Assembly: GCA_964017195.1 (NCBI GenBank)
Contig: OZ024890.1
Location: 17,379,701 to 17,443,700 of the forward strand
Origin: Siderastrea radians
Taxonomy: Eukaryota > Cnidaria > Anthozoa > Scleractinia > Rhizangiidae
DNA length: 64,000 nucleotides
Direction of reading: 5' to 3'
Part shown: positions 11,460 through 21,787 of the stretch, piece by piece
Layout: every line of letters starts with the position of its first letter
How positions within the stretch are numbered: position 1 is the stretch's first letter
Made by a program: the position numbers and the translations under genes
The notes under the pieces: model-generated
Database searches by the model: none
What the model was told of the DNA's origin: nothing
What the model saw: the letters and a program-made list of their open reading frames with translations, nothing else

Positions 11460-11640
11460 GTTCAGGAGTACCTGACGGGGCCGCTCGACAAAAAACCCGC
11501 TCGACAAAAAACCCGCTCGACAGGCTGGAATTGAGCTGGCTGGGAAAGCTAAACATTAGATAGTTAACTGGCTGGGATGTTTCGTAAACACCCGGCTTGC
11601 TGGGAAATTGTCTCTGGCTGGGGAAAAATGGCTTGTTTGC
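11460..11640 (+). repeat. CTGGCTGG-rich repeat, copy 1
   Basis: The words CTGGCTGGGAA, CTGGCTGGGATGTTTCG and TGCTGGGAAATTG occur at irregular spacing, preceded by three CCCGCTCGACAAAAAA-type units at 11,480-11,525. A related CTGGCTGG-rich patch occurs at 14,385-14,580. It is not coding. Confidence 0.5.
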
Positions 11641-12706
11641 TTTTTTTCCTGGGTATTAGACTCTAAAAACAAATTGTGGTCTGACTACGAGCAGTCTCCG
11701 TTCCTGCTCAGGGATAGTCGATCGAAAAGAACACGCGAGCGAGCGCGGAAATCACCTGCGGCATGGAAACGTGACGCGCGCGTGAATAGCCGCTAACAAA
11801 CAAGCGAACGCGAAACAGGTAGAGAGAGGCGTGTCGACAGCTACATGTTAACATCAGCTGTCATTTTTTAAAAGAGGTAATACGAAACTCTTATTTTGAA
11901 TGAATAAATTGGTTGAGCTCGGTAAACGTTTGCCTTTTCGTTTGAACTGGTTGTCGAGATGGCTATCCTCGCGGCAATCCCCGCCAAGTAGCAACCTTAG
12001 GGTGAGTGGTTTTTTTCGGTGTGAATCAGTTTAGTTATTTTTCTTATTTTGAAGTAATAAAAGCCCGTAATAGGATGAATTTTGCGCTCCTCAGAAGAAT
12101 CATGATTCGCCTCACTGAAGCCAGGATTGGGGCGACCATGGTCACAAGATAAGATAATTCTGGAAATTTGCCCATGAAAGAAGTTCACAGGAGAAATTTG
12201 TACTTTCTGAGATATAAAAAAAGCAATTACAAAAAAGTAGATCTGCTAATTTTGTTCACCGCTTTGTGAATGTGATACAATTGAGACGGGCAACTCATAG
12301 CTACTCATAGCCGGCGCATCATGCTTGAAACCGGCCCCGGACTACACATAGCTGTGAAATCGGCTGTAATATTGGCCGAATTTAGAACTCGAGGGATTTG
12401 CTGTCATTCTTAAAGCTCTGCGGATATCTTCGGGAACTGAAGACATTTGGAAAGCGAGAAGAAAGCCATTTTTAACCTTAGGCAAAATGTTTCATTCATC
12501 CACGCTAACAGAACTCATTAGTCAACTCTGAGTCAATTGTAACGAATTTTGGGCTCGAATTCCGCCGCTCACTCGGGTCCGGCTTTCTTCCCCGAAAACC
12601 AACCAGTAATCGAGCCTACAGACCGCGTCGTGTAAGACACTGCTCGTGTTTGTGACATAATTTTGCGGGCACGGTTTCTACGTCTGTTTCGATTATTACT
12701 GACAAG

Positions 12707-12777
12707 ATGCGCGGTTCAAAGTTGCAATCTGGAAAAAAGGTCACCGGAAGTGGCGGACAAGTTATGCCACCTCGCGG
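12707..12777 (+). CDS. Candidate first coding exon (unassigned)
   Basis: An ATG at 12,707 opens 23 codons reading MRGSKLQSGKKVTGSGGQVM then PPR, and the frame ends two bases into a codon at GG|GTGAGA, a good 5' splice site. The 200 bp before it are more GC-rich than the surroundings, as expected near a promoter. The stop immediately after the donor means the frame is only sensible if spliced. I do not recognise the peptide and found no matching acceptor exon. Confidence 0.25.
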
Positions 12778-13150
12778 GTGAGATGTTGCAACTGTATATA
12801 TGGTATTTTTTACCGTGAAAACAGCAGTCTACTTTCAAAACTAGTTTTAAAATCTCGGTCAAAACTGAACACCTCCGAAGAATGTTCGGCAAAAGAACAG
12901 AATGCCTGCAGTCGCTTCCGATTTTATCACGTTTACTCTATTGAACACCGGGAAGATGAAACTATTTGGACTCTCCAGTCTCTTGGGATGTGCATTTTTT
13001 TGAATAAGACTCGTCATTCCTGGCGTAATAGCATGTTCTACCTTTCAAGTAACCTTTTTCTGCTTTTTTGAGGAAATATTCTCTGCTGAAATGATTCAAG
13101 CTCTCCCGCCGGTTTTATGTCACTTTCACCAGTTTTGTCACATTCTTTGT

Positions 13151-13166
13151 GGGGGGGGGGGGGGGG
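13151..13166 (+). repeat. Poly-G tract
   Basis: Sixteen consecutive G followed by further G-rich sequence. It is a likely sequencing-length uncertainty. Confidence 0.9.
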
Positions 13167-13243
13167 AGGGGGTGGGGTAGTTTCCTGTCTTCTTCAAAAC
13201 ACGTCTTAAAGTACAGTTTTTTCAGTACAAGTTTTCCGGTTGA

Positions 13244-13555
13244 TGCCTGTTCGACAACTGACAGTGGCTTTTGCTGTGAATCTGTGCGGCAGTTCTGTCG
13301 CGAATCTTTTACGGTGAATGCCTTACGACAACTGACAGTGGCTTTTGCTGCAAATCTTTGCGGCAGTTCTGTCGCGAATCTTTTACGGTGAATGCCTTAC
13401 GACAACTGACAGTGGCTTTTGCTGCGAATCTTTGCGGCAGTTCTGTCGCGAATCTTTTACGGTGAATGCCTTACGACAACTGACAGTGGCTTTTGCTGCG
13501 AATCTTTGCGGTAGTTCTGTCGCGAATCAATTGACGATGGCTTTTGTTTCGAAAA
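13244..13555 (+). repeat. 74-bp minisatellite, four copies
   Basis: Units starting TGCCTTACGACAACTGACAG begin at about 13,244, 13,319, 13,393 and 13,467. The third to fourth spacing is exactly 74 bp and the internal copies are nearly identical; the first and last are diverged. The unit also has internal similarity (GTTCTGTCGCGAATC, TTTTGCTGCGAATC). Because 74 is not a multiple of three, the long open frames through it are not evidence for a protein. Confidence 0.85.
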
Positions 13556-13902
13556 TTTGCAGCTACTGACGTGAAACTGTTGAGTTCGTTTTTATCGATT
13601 TTTTCCGTCTAGTTGATTGAACTTGTTAAGGTTGCACTTCACCATTTTTTTTTTGTGTTTTGATATTGATTTTTTTGCTGACATTCCTGGTAATCAGGAA
13701 CTGATAATCATGACATACGCTGGCCAACTAAATCCGAGGTTCATCAAATGAATCTGCCTTAGTCTTTCTTTCTCCTTGTAAGTGTGCAGTGTATAAAACT
13801 TCAGGTTCTAACGGCCTTGCATTTGTATAATTGTGATTCCTTCACTATCGTTTAACTTGACACTTAATTACGACTTTTTACGCGACACTTTTTGGAGCGG
13901 TT

Positions 13903-13939
13903 ATGGAGGGTTGGGCCTCTGGCAGACTGCTTCAAAACG
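13903..13939 (+). CDS. Candidate short first coding exon (unassigned)
   Basis: ATG at 13,903 gives MEGWASGRLLQN and runs into ACG|GTGAGTACC, a near-consensus 5' splice site, one base into a codon. There is nothing else to confirm it: no family resemblance and no recognised partner exon downstream. Confidence 0.2.
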
Positions 13940-14384
13940 GTGAGTACCAATCTTTTTGTTTCACCTTTGTTTGTTTGTTTATTGTTATGGGATATTAAGT
14001 GTAATCTGTGAAATGTGCAGAAAGTCTGTTTGTTTAATGTTAAATGAGTTTAGTCACAATTATTGTTTGAAGCACATTTTTTTGTGTTCAATGTTCACGT
14101 GAGTAAAAAAGTCTTCCGTTTACACCGTTGCTATGAAAATTGAATTTTTACTAGCTAAACTATTTCACGTCGGGTAGTGCACTTTCCTATGGTACAATTT
14201 AGCTTTCCAACGACTGTAAACTCTCCAAAAAACAAGAAATAAATAAAAACGGTGTAGACAACGAAGAGTGTAGCTCATAAATAAATATACCATTTTATTA
14301 AATTCGCCCCCCCCCCCCAAAAAAAAAAGATGTCGCGCACCCTTCCCCCCAAATGTAGTCGTTTTCGCAAAGTTTACTTCAAAA

Positions 14385-14580
14385 GTTCTCTGGCTGGCTA
14401 AGAAATGGTATACATGATCACTGGCTGGCAAACTGCAAATATTTCCTCTACGCTGGCTGGATGTTTCTTTTTTTGGCGATTTTAATTTTGCTGGCTCGTT
14501 GACAATCCTCAAAATTGATGCTGGCTGGGATTTTTATTGATTAAAAGTCCTGCTCGCTGGCAGTGAAGAGCGGGTATTTT
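14385..14580 (+). repeat. CTGGCTGG-rich repeat, copy 2
   Basis: CTGGCTGG or GCTGGCTGGGA words recur at least five times at 25-60 bp intervals, in the same orientation as at 11,460-11,640. It is non-coding. Confidence 0.5.
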
Positions 14581-14924
14581 TTTCCCAAGAAAGTTAAATA
14601 TTAAACAAGGTTGACGCGGGACCCGCAGGTGATGTTTAGTTCACTCTACAATCGATTTCCCCTAAAACAGTCATCGGGTACTCCTGTGTGTTGAAAGTCT
14701 AAAAATTTTGCCATTCCGTCCTGAACATTTGGGAAAGAGGGAGAGGGGGTGGGGGGGGGCTGCTTGAAGTTTTGGGAGCACGAGACCAAATATCTGCGAA
14801 ATCCTAGTGACGTAGCCGCTTTAAACGAACATCCACGGTAATAAACCATACTTGAATTGTTTTCCATTTAGATTACTTCTTCATACAAGTACCAGTAGTA
14901 TTTCCCAACTTCTCCATGTGAAAT

Positions 14925-15085
14925 GAAAAAAAGGTTGGCTTTATTTGAGAGGGGAGGGGGGGTAATAGAGTTATGAGGTAACTTACCTCCTAACTTGTTA
15001 ATTGATTCACGCCGCATTCGTATCCCTGCCTTTTGGCTAAAGAACAGGGCAATCGCTCGATTCACAGAAAATCCTCCATACAAAT
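14925..15085 (+). repeat. Dispersed repeat, copy 2 (partner at 3,515-3,675)
   Basis: It is nearly collinear with 3,515-3,675: GTTATGAGGTAA, then GCATTCGTATC, CCTTTTGGCTAAAGAACAG, CAATCGC and CAGAAAATC in the same order and orientation. Confidence 0.65.
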
Positions 15086-15103
15086 AATTTTTTTTATGTG
15101 TCA

Positions 15104-15494
15104 TTAAAGGGACACTGTCACGGGGATTTTTACGTTTTGGGGTGAAAATGTGCGGAAATTTGAATTAAATGCTTTTTTCACGTACACAGAATACTCCTAG
15201 AACGTCAAGAAAAGGAAATCATATGATTTTCTCAAAGGAAGAACAAACCATAGTCAGTTACTGGCGATTTTTCCACGAAACAAAGGAAAAACTTGAAAAC
15301 ATCAGCCTGATGTTTTCAAGTTGCAACCATATCCATCCCAGCGATCCGCAGCAAAACACACTCAATTATAATCTCAGAGAACTGGTAGAGTGATTTTAAA
15401 CGAAATTCAACCAGTATTTTTGGATTTCCGCTGATTAGAATATGTCCTTTTGCTTTTCAAAATTATCTAGATATTGGTGACAGTGTCCCTTTAA
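15104..15494. mobile_element. MITE of 383 bp with TTAA target duplication
   Basis: TTAA at 15,104-15,107 and 15,491-15,494 flank the inverted termini AGGGACACTGTCAC and GTGACAGTGTCCCT. TTAA duplication is typical of piggyBac and Kolobok transposons. The 74-codon open frame inside (15,169-15,393) shows no transposase features and I treat it as incidental. A related, more decayed element lies at 52,291-52,674. Confidence 0.85.
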
Positions 15495-16201
15495 TAAGTG
15501 AATATTATCACAATTATGCTTCAGTTTCCCATGGTGAAAACTATTGGCCTTCATTTTTAATTTTTCTCCCCCAAAAAGAGATTTTGTCTTGAAATGGACC
15601 ATCTACATATACACGGTATTTTTCATTGCAATGCTTTCTCTTCAAATGAAAATAAAACATGTATTTACGACAGTCGCCAAGAGTTGTAGGATGCAAGTTC
15701 AACAAGGTTTTCGAGGCCACCTGCATGTTTTGGTAATCTTTAGAAAATAAAACTTTGCATAATAAAAATAAAAATTCGCATACTGTCTTGGCAGAAGCCA
15801 ATAAGTTCTGATGGAAAAACCTCATCATTAGACCACCTATTCCATACAGTTTTGTTCCCTTTGCTTCCTAAGGTCAATTCACATGTCATTTAGTTTACAT
15901 GACAGTTTTTTTTTGCGAGTCCACTTAACTGCTGACTAGGACAAACGAGAGCAAACTCTCGACGAGTTTAAAGCCAAACACATACACGGTATTTAAATTG
16001 TGATTGGATAGAAGGCTGCAAACTGCAAAGACCACCAAAAAATTTTTTGAGTGATTGCAGGCTGCTTTCTTTATTTGCTACTGAGCAATATATGTTTTTG
16101 GCAGGGTTATGTACGTAAAGTAAAGTTTTCAGACTCTCCCCTGTCACTGCAGCTGTTATTCAAAAAGTACTGGCTATCTATAATTTGGATACTGTAAGTC
16201 A

Positions 16202-16483
16202 CTATAAACAACCTGTTGTCACAGCAGCAGCTTGTCCTGTTGCAGCTGCTACACCGTCCTGCATTTGCGCCTTGTTCTATAAAGATTAAAACAAAATTTC
16301 ACTAACAGAACAAGGGAAGCTCCAAAAGCAAGTTTTGTAATATATACATGTGTAAGTTCTAGAATAGGGCATGAACTTTCTGCCCTTTAACATTATAGCT
16401 GCCATTATTTCAACTTACATTTCCAACACTGCTGCTGCTGCTGCCAGTGTTAATGTCTTTGTAATTCTGTGACCTCTGCTCAA
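16202..16483 (-). CDS. Two small coding exons, tandem copy A (unassigned protein, C-terminal end)
   Basis: On the minus strand, exon 1 is 16,483-16,419: acceptor GATTATCTCCAG, then after two bases EQRSQNYKDINT and GSSSSSVGN, then donor GTAAGT. The 142-bp intron ends TTTAATCTTTATAG, and exon 2 (16,276-16,202) reads NKAQMQDGVAAATGQAAAV then TTGCL and a stop. The two exons join in frame. The frame is supported by comparison with copy B, where three of the differences (GGA/GGG, GAC/GAT, GCT/GCC) are silent in exactly this frame. I do not recognise the protein: it is Ser- and Ala-rich with no hydrophobic stretch. Upstream exons were not found, so this is a 3' fragment of a gene. Confidence 0.5.
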
Positions 16484-17463
16484 CTGGAGATAATCAAAAT
16501 GTTAAAACATGTCCATCAGCATGTTTATTTTGTTACTGACAGTAAAGAAACCTATCGTGTGACGTCTTGGCTAGCTTTATTTTATGAACAGAATAAGTTT
16601 GTCTGGTCATCTATACAAATGCGAGTCTAAGTCGCCTGATCGAGGCCACTAGTGGGCACCCTTAACTTGGTCCCTGTTGGAGCACGCGGCCTTAGCCCTG
16701 CTTTGTATATAAATTTGTTTTAGGATACATGTTCTGACTCCATACATGCGTATGTTTATTCCCGAGCCACATCTAGTACATGGTTTAAGTCCATTTTTTA
16801 AAGCAAAATTTTAAAAGCCTGTGTGATGCATGTCAATTTTTTAAGTGACACGGCAGTTATTTTGATATAGTTGAACTCTAGCAACAATTTCAAAAGGTCC
16901 TGCTTTTGGTCTGTCTTATTTCTTTAGCAAATCAAAAATGGATTTCAAAACTATAGTCACTATGCATGTAATGCTTAAAAATTGAGCTGCTGGTTACACA
17001 GACCTTACTTTTACATGTATTTCTAGTAAAATTAACATGGGACTCAATTAATTTCCAACCCTTGAGTCAATAGAGGTTTCATAATTTCAAATTTACTGCA
17101 AACTGCAAAGACTACCATTGAAATTAAGATGTCTGCAAGTTAAGGACAGGTCCAGGGGTGGAGAATTAGGTGGCTAGCAGCCAGAAAATTGAAAATATAA
17201 AAGTGAATAACATGAAAACAAAAAGATAGTGGCCCTGGGTTAGTATAAGAATTGATAATATTAGCTTAATATTTGCTGTCATTCATTCTCTATGCAAAGC
17301 CTCTGCATAAGTGGGGCTTAAAAAGCCAAGAGCCACCCCTCTATTTGAAAAGTTCTGGATCCACCAATGAAGTTGCTTTCTTAATATTTTCTGCTGGACA
17401 ATCTTTGCAGGCTACGTTCACAAAAAAACCTTTTAAATTCTGTCTGCTGTTACTGGTCCGGTA

Positions 17464-17791
17464 TTACAAAAGTATATGGCTATGTATGTATACATGGATT
17501 GATATATAATAATATAAACAACCTGTTTTCGCAACAGCAGCTTGTCCTGTTGCGGCTGCTACACCATCCTGCATTTGCGCCTTGTTCTATAAAGATTAAA
17601 ACAAAATTTCACTAACAGAACAAGAGAAGCTCCAAAAGCAAGTTTTGTAATAGGTGTAAGTTCTAGAATAGGGCATGACCTTTCTGCCCTTTAACATTAT
17701 AGCTGCCATAAGTTATTTCAACTTACATTCCCAACACTGCTGCTGCTGCTGCCAGTGTTAATGTCTTTGTAATTCTGTGACCTCTGCTCAA
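17464..17791 (-). CDS. Two small coding exons, tandem copy B (unassigned protein)
   Basis: This is the paralogue of the pair at 16,202-16,483. Exon 1 is 17,791-17,727, with the same acceptor and donor and the same 21 residues. Exon 2 starts at 17,586 after TTTAATCTTTATAG and reads NKAQMQDGVAAATGQ, then AAVAKTGCL where copy A has AAAVTTGCL. Copy A stops there. In copy B the TAG is replaced by TAT, so the frame runs on through a Tyr/Ile/His-rich tail to a stop at 17,464. The tail looks like read-through of non-coding sequence. Whether copy B is expressed, or spliced at CAG|GTTGTT instead, cannot be told. Confidence 0.45.
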
Positions 17792-18504
17792 CTGGAGATA
17801 ATCAAAATGTTAAAACATGTCCATCAGCATGTCTATTTTGTTACTGACAGTAAAGAAACCTGTCGTGAGTGTTTCACTAGACCTCTTGGCTAGATTAATT
17901 TTATGAACAGAATAAGTTTATCTGGTTGTCCATGCAGATTAAAGGCCAACGATAGTCACCTGAGGCCCCTGGGCGCCCTTACATCACGGCCCTTTTTTAA
18001 CACTAAAATTGAGCTGCTGGTGGCACAGACCTTACTGTTATTTCTTGTGAAACATTAGTTGACATAGGTTTCATAATTGGAATTTACGCTGCAAACCACA
18101 ATTAACACCACCAGATATCAGGACAGTAGATCGCGCTTCTGATTGGCTATTTGCGAATTTGGGTACGGTAAACTACAATACTACAATAATATCATGATTA
18201 CCAAAAGGGAAAACAGTTTTGAGTATATTAGTTTATTTAGTACCTTGATATGGCATACAGTGTGTGACATGTTTGGGGTTCTGGCAGTCAGCTTAAAAAA
18301 AAATTATAAAATTAATATAACTTGTTTATACAAACATGTGGCACGATTTAGAGACAGAGTTACTCTGTAGGGCTGAATGTAGTGCCCTACAAGCCCTACA
18401 AGATGGCTGCCAGTACTTAAAGATGCGTCCTCATCATACGTCTTTCATGCACATTTAGGTTTTTAAGTCCAAAACGTGTGGTGATGGCGGGCAGTAGTTG
18501 AAAA

Positions 18505-18645
18505 TGCAAAAAAAAGCCCTAAAGTTAATGTCCTTCAAGCCCAGCCCCTACATGTCCCACAAGCTCTGTCGTACAAGCCCGACATGTCCTACATGCCCAA
18601 CATGTCCTACAAGCCCAACAAGCCCGAAATGCCCAACAGGCTATT
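18505..18645 (+). repeat. Short-unit degenerate tandem repeat
   Basis: Words of about nine bases (CCTACATGC, CCAACATGT, CCTACAAGC, CCAACAAGC, CCGAAATGC) follow one another from about 18,570 to 18,640. An in-frame reading gives CPTCPTCPTSPTSPKCPT, but there is no gene context, so I treat it as a minisatellite. Confidence 0.6.
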
Positions 18646-18741
18646 GCTCTATAAATTTATATTATTGTTCTTCTCATTATTATAATTATAATTATTATTA
18701 TCATTGCTGTTAACATTGTTGTAGTTGTTGATGTTATCAGT

Positions 18742-19786
18742 ATTATTAGGGAGCTTCAGCAACCACAACAATGGCCGGGACGACGAAGACCGGAAGTAAC
18801 TTGAACATCAGTGCGCAAGCACGACCAAGAAATCTCCTCCTCGTGGTCTGGTCGACGACGCCAGAAGGACAAGTTTCACGTCGTCGTCAACTTGAAGAGT
18901 TTTATTTCACAGAAGGTGTAGATTTACTGTAATTTGACCCAGTTCACAGCAGGTTGGTCTTTTTATTCTCTTGCTTCGGGTTTTTATAATTATACTCCTC
19001 TGTTTAGTTTGATGAACAGAATCGACTATTCTGAGCATTGCCTTTCTTCCACGCAGATGACAGCTACCACTACCAAAACAAACCATGCCACGGAGAAAGC
19101 AACCACGTCAGTTAAGTTTATTTACGAAATTTCATGAATGAGTGCTTTTTATAATTTTTCTTGAAAGAAAAAACTAATAAGTTACAATACGATATACCTT
19201 TGGTTTCAGCTATAATGTCACAAAAATGGAAAGGAACGTGCACATTAAACCTCTGTTAAATTGTGTGTTTACAATCACAATCAAAAAAAAAAAAAAAAAA
19301 ATTGTGTGTTTACATTTAACTTGACCGTCTCGCAAGTTTTGCAAATCTGTTTTCGAATTTTAGGTCATCGTTCAACTCGAAAATTTTCCAAAACATAATC
19401 TCAAGAAAAATGTGCGAAGCGTCCAGGACGATCACCGATGATTGCCAGAAATAATTGACATGTTTTTCTTGCCAAATCTACAGGCGAGTAAAATAGAATT
19501 TTCAGAAATACTCTGAAAATTAGGCAAACTTGTTTATATGAGTGACACATCAAAATTTTCGTCATCAATGAAATTTAATCCATTACTTAGAAAAATTAGA
19601 TTTTGTGCGTCTCTTAACAAGGAGAGATACTTTAAGAAGTTTTCAAACATCGTCGTCCTTGAGCAACTTCCCTGCTTAAGTTTCATAAACCCACCAAAAA
19701 CGACGTTCTCATTCCAGTCTCTTTGCGCTTACTTGACGTCGTCGTCATCCTCCCGGTTGTCCTAGATGCTTAAGCTCCCTATTATT
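18742..19786. mobile_element. Inverted-repeat transposon derivative, 1033 bp, 6-bp target duplication
   Basis: The ends are AGGGAGCTTCAGCAACCAC at 18,748 and, inverted, TAAGCTCCCT ending at 19,780, with GACGACG/CGTCGTCGTC-rich subterminal regions on both sides. ATTATT is duplicated at 18,742-18,747 and 19,781-19,786. A poly-A tract of 19 lies at 19,283-19,301 between two copies of TTGTGTGTTTACA. No transposase is visible. The short termini and subterminal repeats are hAT-like, but hAT elements usually duplicate 8 bp, so the superfamily is left open. Confidence 0.75.
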
Positions 19787-19851
19787 GTAAGCTGAAATCA
19801 CCATCCACTAGTTTTGTATTATATAATACTAAATTTCATATTTAATAAGAT

Positions 19852-21402
19852 TTATGTTGTACCTTTTTTTCTCCAAGGGAGGTTTGGAACACCATAATCA
19901 TACCTCAGCTCTGTGCCTATTTCGATGTCACAAGTGGCAAACAGGCAAAGGTAAGTTTTACCATCAATTACCACTTTTTTCATTTTTGAATTTGCCTTAG
20001 CTTTTGGACTGTCATTTACCATGCGACCAAGCCCAGTTGAATGAGTGGCATCAATGCTGATAAAAAAATTAATTCTGTAAGTCATTGCTTTGTTAGTAAA
20101 ACGTTTTTTTAATATAACTGACACACTATATATAAAGCCAGGCATAACTAATCGATGATCAATGACATTAATTGGTAATCAATGAGTAATCGATGGGTAA
20201 ATAATCAGTTGATTAGTCATTGATTATTGGCGATGATCAATGAGTAATCGATGACTAATCAAACCGAAAGATTTTGTGGCCTATCGATTACTCATCGATG
20301 ACATCGATTACTCATTGATGAAATTGATTACCTATTGATGATATTGATAACTCATTGATGACCCATTGATTACTCATCGACTATTATACTACTGACACAC
20401 AAAAGACACATCTCTTGCTTTCTTTTACCATTTTTTTTTTGTTTGTGATTTTTTTATCTGTTTTAGACGTATTTTTCTTCATAACTGGCATTAAGGTCAA
20501 AAAGGTCAAATAGCCTTCCGGCATGTCGAGACGTGAAGTGCTAATCAAAAAAACAGATGATTCTTAATTGTGCAATATTTCACTTTACCCAACTCTTTAT
20601 TTAATAATAAAACAACTGAACAGGAACCAACCAGTCTGAAAATGAAACTAACAAGTACGCTAACAAGAATCGACTACGAGGTTATAGATTTTGTTCGGTT
20701 GATGTTTGTCAGCAAATTCAAACTGCTTCGGCACAGGGAAACAGCCAGCATAAGCAGAATACGCACTGGAATGAGATGATATCGATGAGTAATGAATGAA
20801 ACCAATGACTAATCAATGCAATCAATGACTAATCGATGCAATCGATGACTAATCGATAACCAAAAATTTTGTGGCCTATCGATTAGTCATCGATTACTCA
20901 TTGATCATCGGCAATAATCAATGACTAATCAACTGATTACCTATCGATTACCTATTGATTACTCATTGATTTCATTGATGTCATTGATGTCATCGATTAG
21001 TTATGCCTGGATAAAGTAAAGCTTGTGATCGGGAGCATTAAATCCTTCTTGAACACATACATACCAACAAGTTTCCCCGCGATCTTCAAAGAAAAATAAA
21101 AAGTTTCCATCCTCATCTGAATAATTTTTTTCACGCTCTTCACCTTCTTGGCCACGTAAAATTTGGCCTTTATACTGAACAAGGAAATCATCCTTGTTAA
21201 AAGGAATGGTTGTGAACACTCCTCTTCCTATAATAAAAAAGATAATGATAACACTAAGTACGTAGCCGTTATAATTAATTAATAACTTTAACAATAACTT
21301 ACCAATAGTCTGATTTATAAACAATAGCTCTAGGCCATGATGGTCTTTCTGTTCTATTATCCACCTTCTTGCTTTGTCAGCTGGTGATTCACTCTTGGTT
21401 CT
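19852..21402 (-). CDS. SET-domain lysine methyltransferase-like gene, last three recognisable exons
   Basis: Minus strand. Exon 1 is 21,402-21,303 (acceptor CCTTCTGCTAAAG; RTKSESPADKARRWIIEQKD ... NQTI; donor GTAAGT). Exon 2 is 21,227-21,065 (acceptor TTTTTTATTATAG; GRGVFTTIPFNKDDFLVQYK, then the GQILRG ... FFFEDRGETC segment; donor GTATGT). Exon 3 is 20,056-19,852 (acceptor TTTTTTTATCAG; CIDATHSTGLGRMVNDS ... YLCLFATCDIEIGTELRYDYG). All three join in frame and together span a SET fold: the GRGVF opening, the CIDAT strand, the VND pseudoknot strand and the catalytic-core YDYG. This order is that of KMT5A/SETD8-like enzymes, which methylate lysine. The usual N-H-S of the cofactor site reads N-D-S. 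Exon 3 may continue through a donor at AAAAAG|GTACAA instead of stopping at 19,852. The 5' exons were not found. The intron between exons 2 and 3 is filled by a transposon. Confidence 0.75.
20132..21016. mobile_element. ATCGAT-rich inverted-repeat element (873 bp) inside the SET-gene intron
   Basis: The ends are CCAGGCATAACTAATCGATG at 20,138 and ATCGATTAGTTATGCCTGG ending at 21,010, flanked by ATAAAG at 20,132-20,137 and 21,011-21,016. About 250 bp at each end consists of variants of ATCGATTACTCATTGATG in both orientations, so each arm is itself a short-unit tandem array. The middle (20,400-20,760) is unrelated and non-coding. A decayed fragment of the same family lies at 23,395-23,475. Removing the element and one ATAAAG leaves an intron of about 130 bp. 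Confidence 0.85.
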
Positions 21403-21534
21403 CTTTAGCAGAAGGAAATAATAATTTGTGAAATTTAGTCTAACCTCAACCAATCAGAATGTCCGAATTCTTATAATCACCTCTAAAATATACTAAAAGG
21501 GTATATTTACTATATTATACTGGCAATATATATG

Positions 21535-21656
21535 TTGTGGTTCAATTTTATCTTTGGTTCAAATTTTATTTTCCTTCTTAAACTCGTCATCATACATAAC
21601 CAGACCCAAAAGCAAAGGAAAATAAAATTTGAACCAAGGATAAAATTGAACCACCA
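21535..21656. mobile_element. Fold-back element of about 120 bp
   Basis: GTGGTTCAATTTTATCTTTGG followed by TTCAAATTTTATTTTCCTT on the left is mirrored on the right by AAGGAAAATAAAATTTGAACC then AAGGATAAAATTGAACCAC. A loop of about 40 bp separates the arms. ATATATAT-like sequence flanks both sides. It is non-coding. Confidence 0.8.
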
Positions 21657-21787
21657 CATATATATATTCTCGGAACTTTGAAAACTGGCCCCTTAATAGG
21701 GGAGGCTGCTTAATGGGTCAGGGGGGCTCAACTGTATTTAAGAGAACTATTTTAGTATAATAATAATTTTTATAATTTTTAATTATT

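Larger units (their letters stand above)
16010..18110. repeat. Tandem duplication of about 1.0-1.1 kb containing coding exons
   Basis: The word GCAAACTGCAAAGAC appears at about 16,017 and 17,097, with a diverged version at 18,088, marking the unit edges. Within the units, 16,205-16,610 and 17,515-17,930 are nearly identical over about 400 bp, and 16,975-17,110 matches 18,000-18,110 more loosely. Copy B is shorter in its distal half. Both copies carry the minus-strand exon pair described separately. Confidence 0.85.

Noticed and set aside
13149..13569. Repetitive cysteine-containing frames across 13.15-13.57 kb
   Set aside because: They derive from the 74-bp minisatellite, whose length is not a multiple of three. 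The same text appears in two different frames.
11455..14690. Possible 3.2-kb element with GGAGTACCTGA / TCGGGTACTCC ends
   Set aside because: The inverted match is only about 10 bases and the CTGGCTGG patches inside are direct, not inverted. There is no target duplication.
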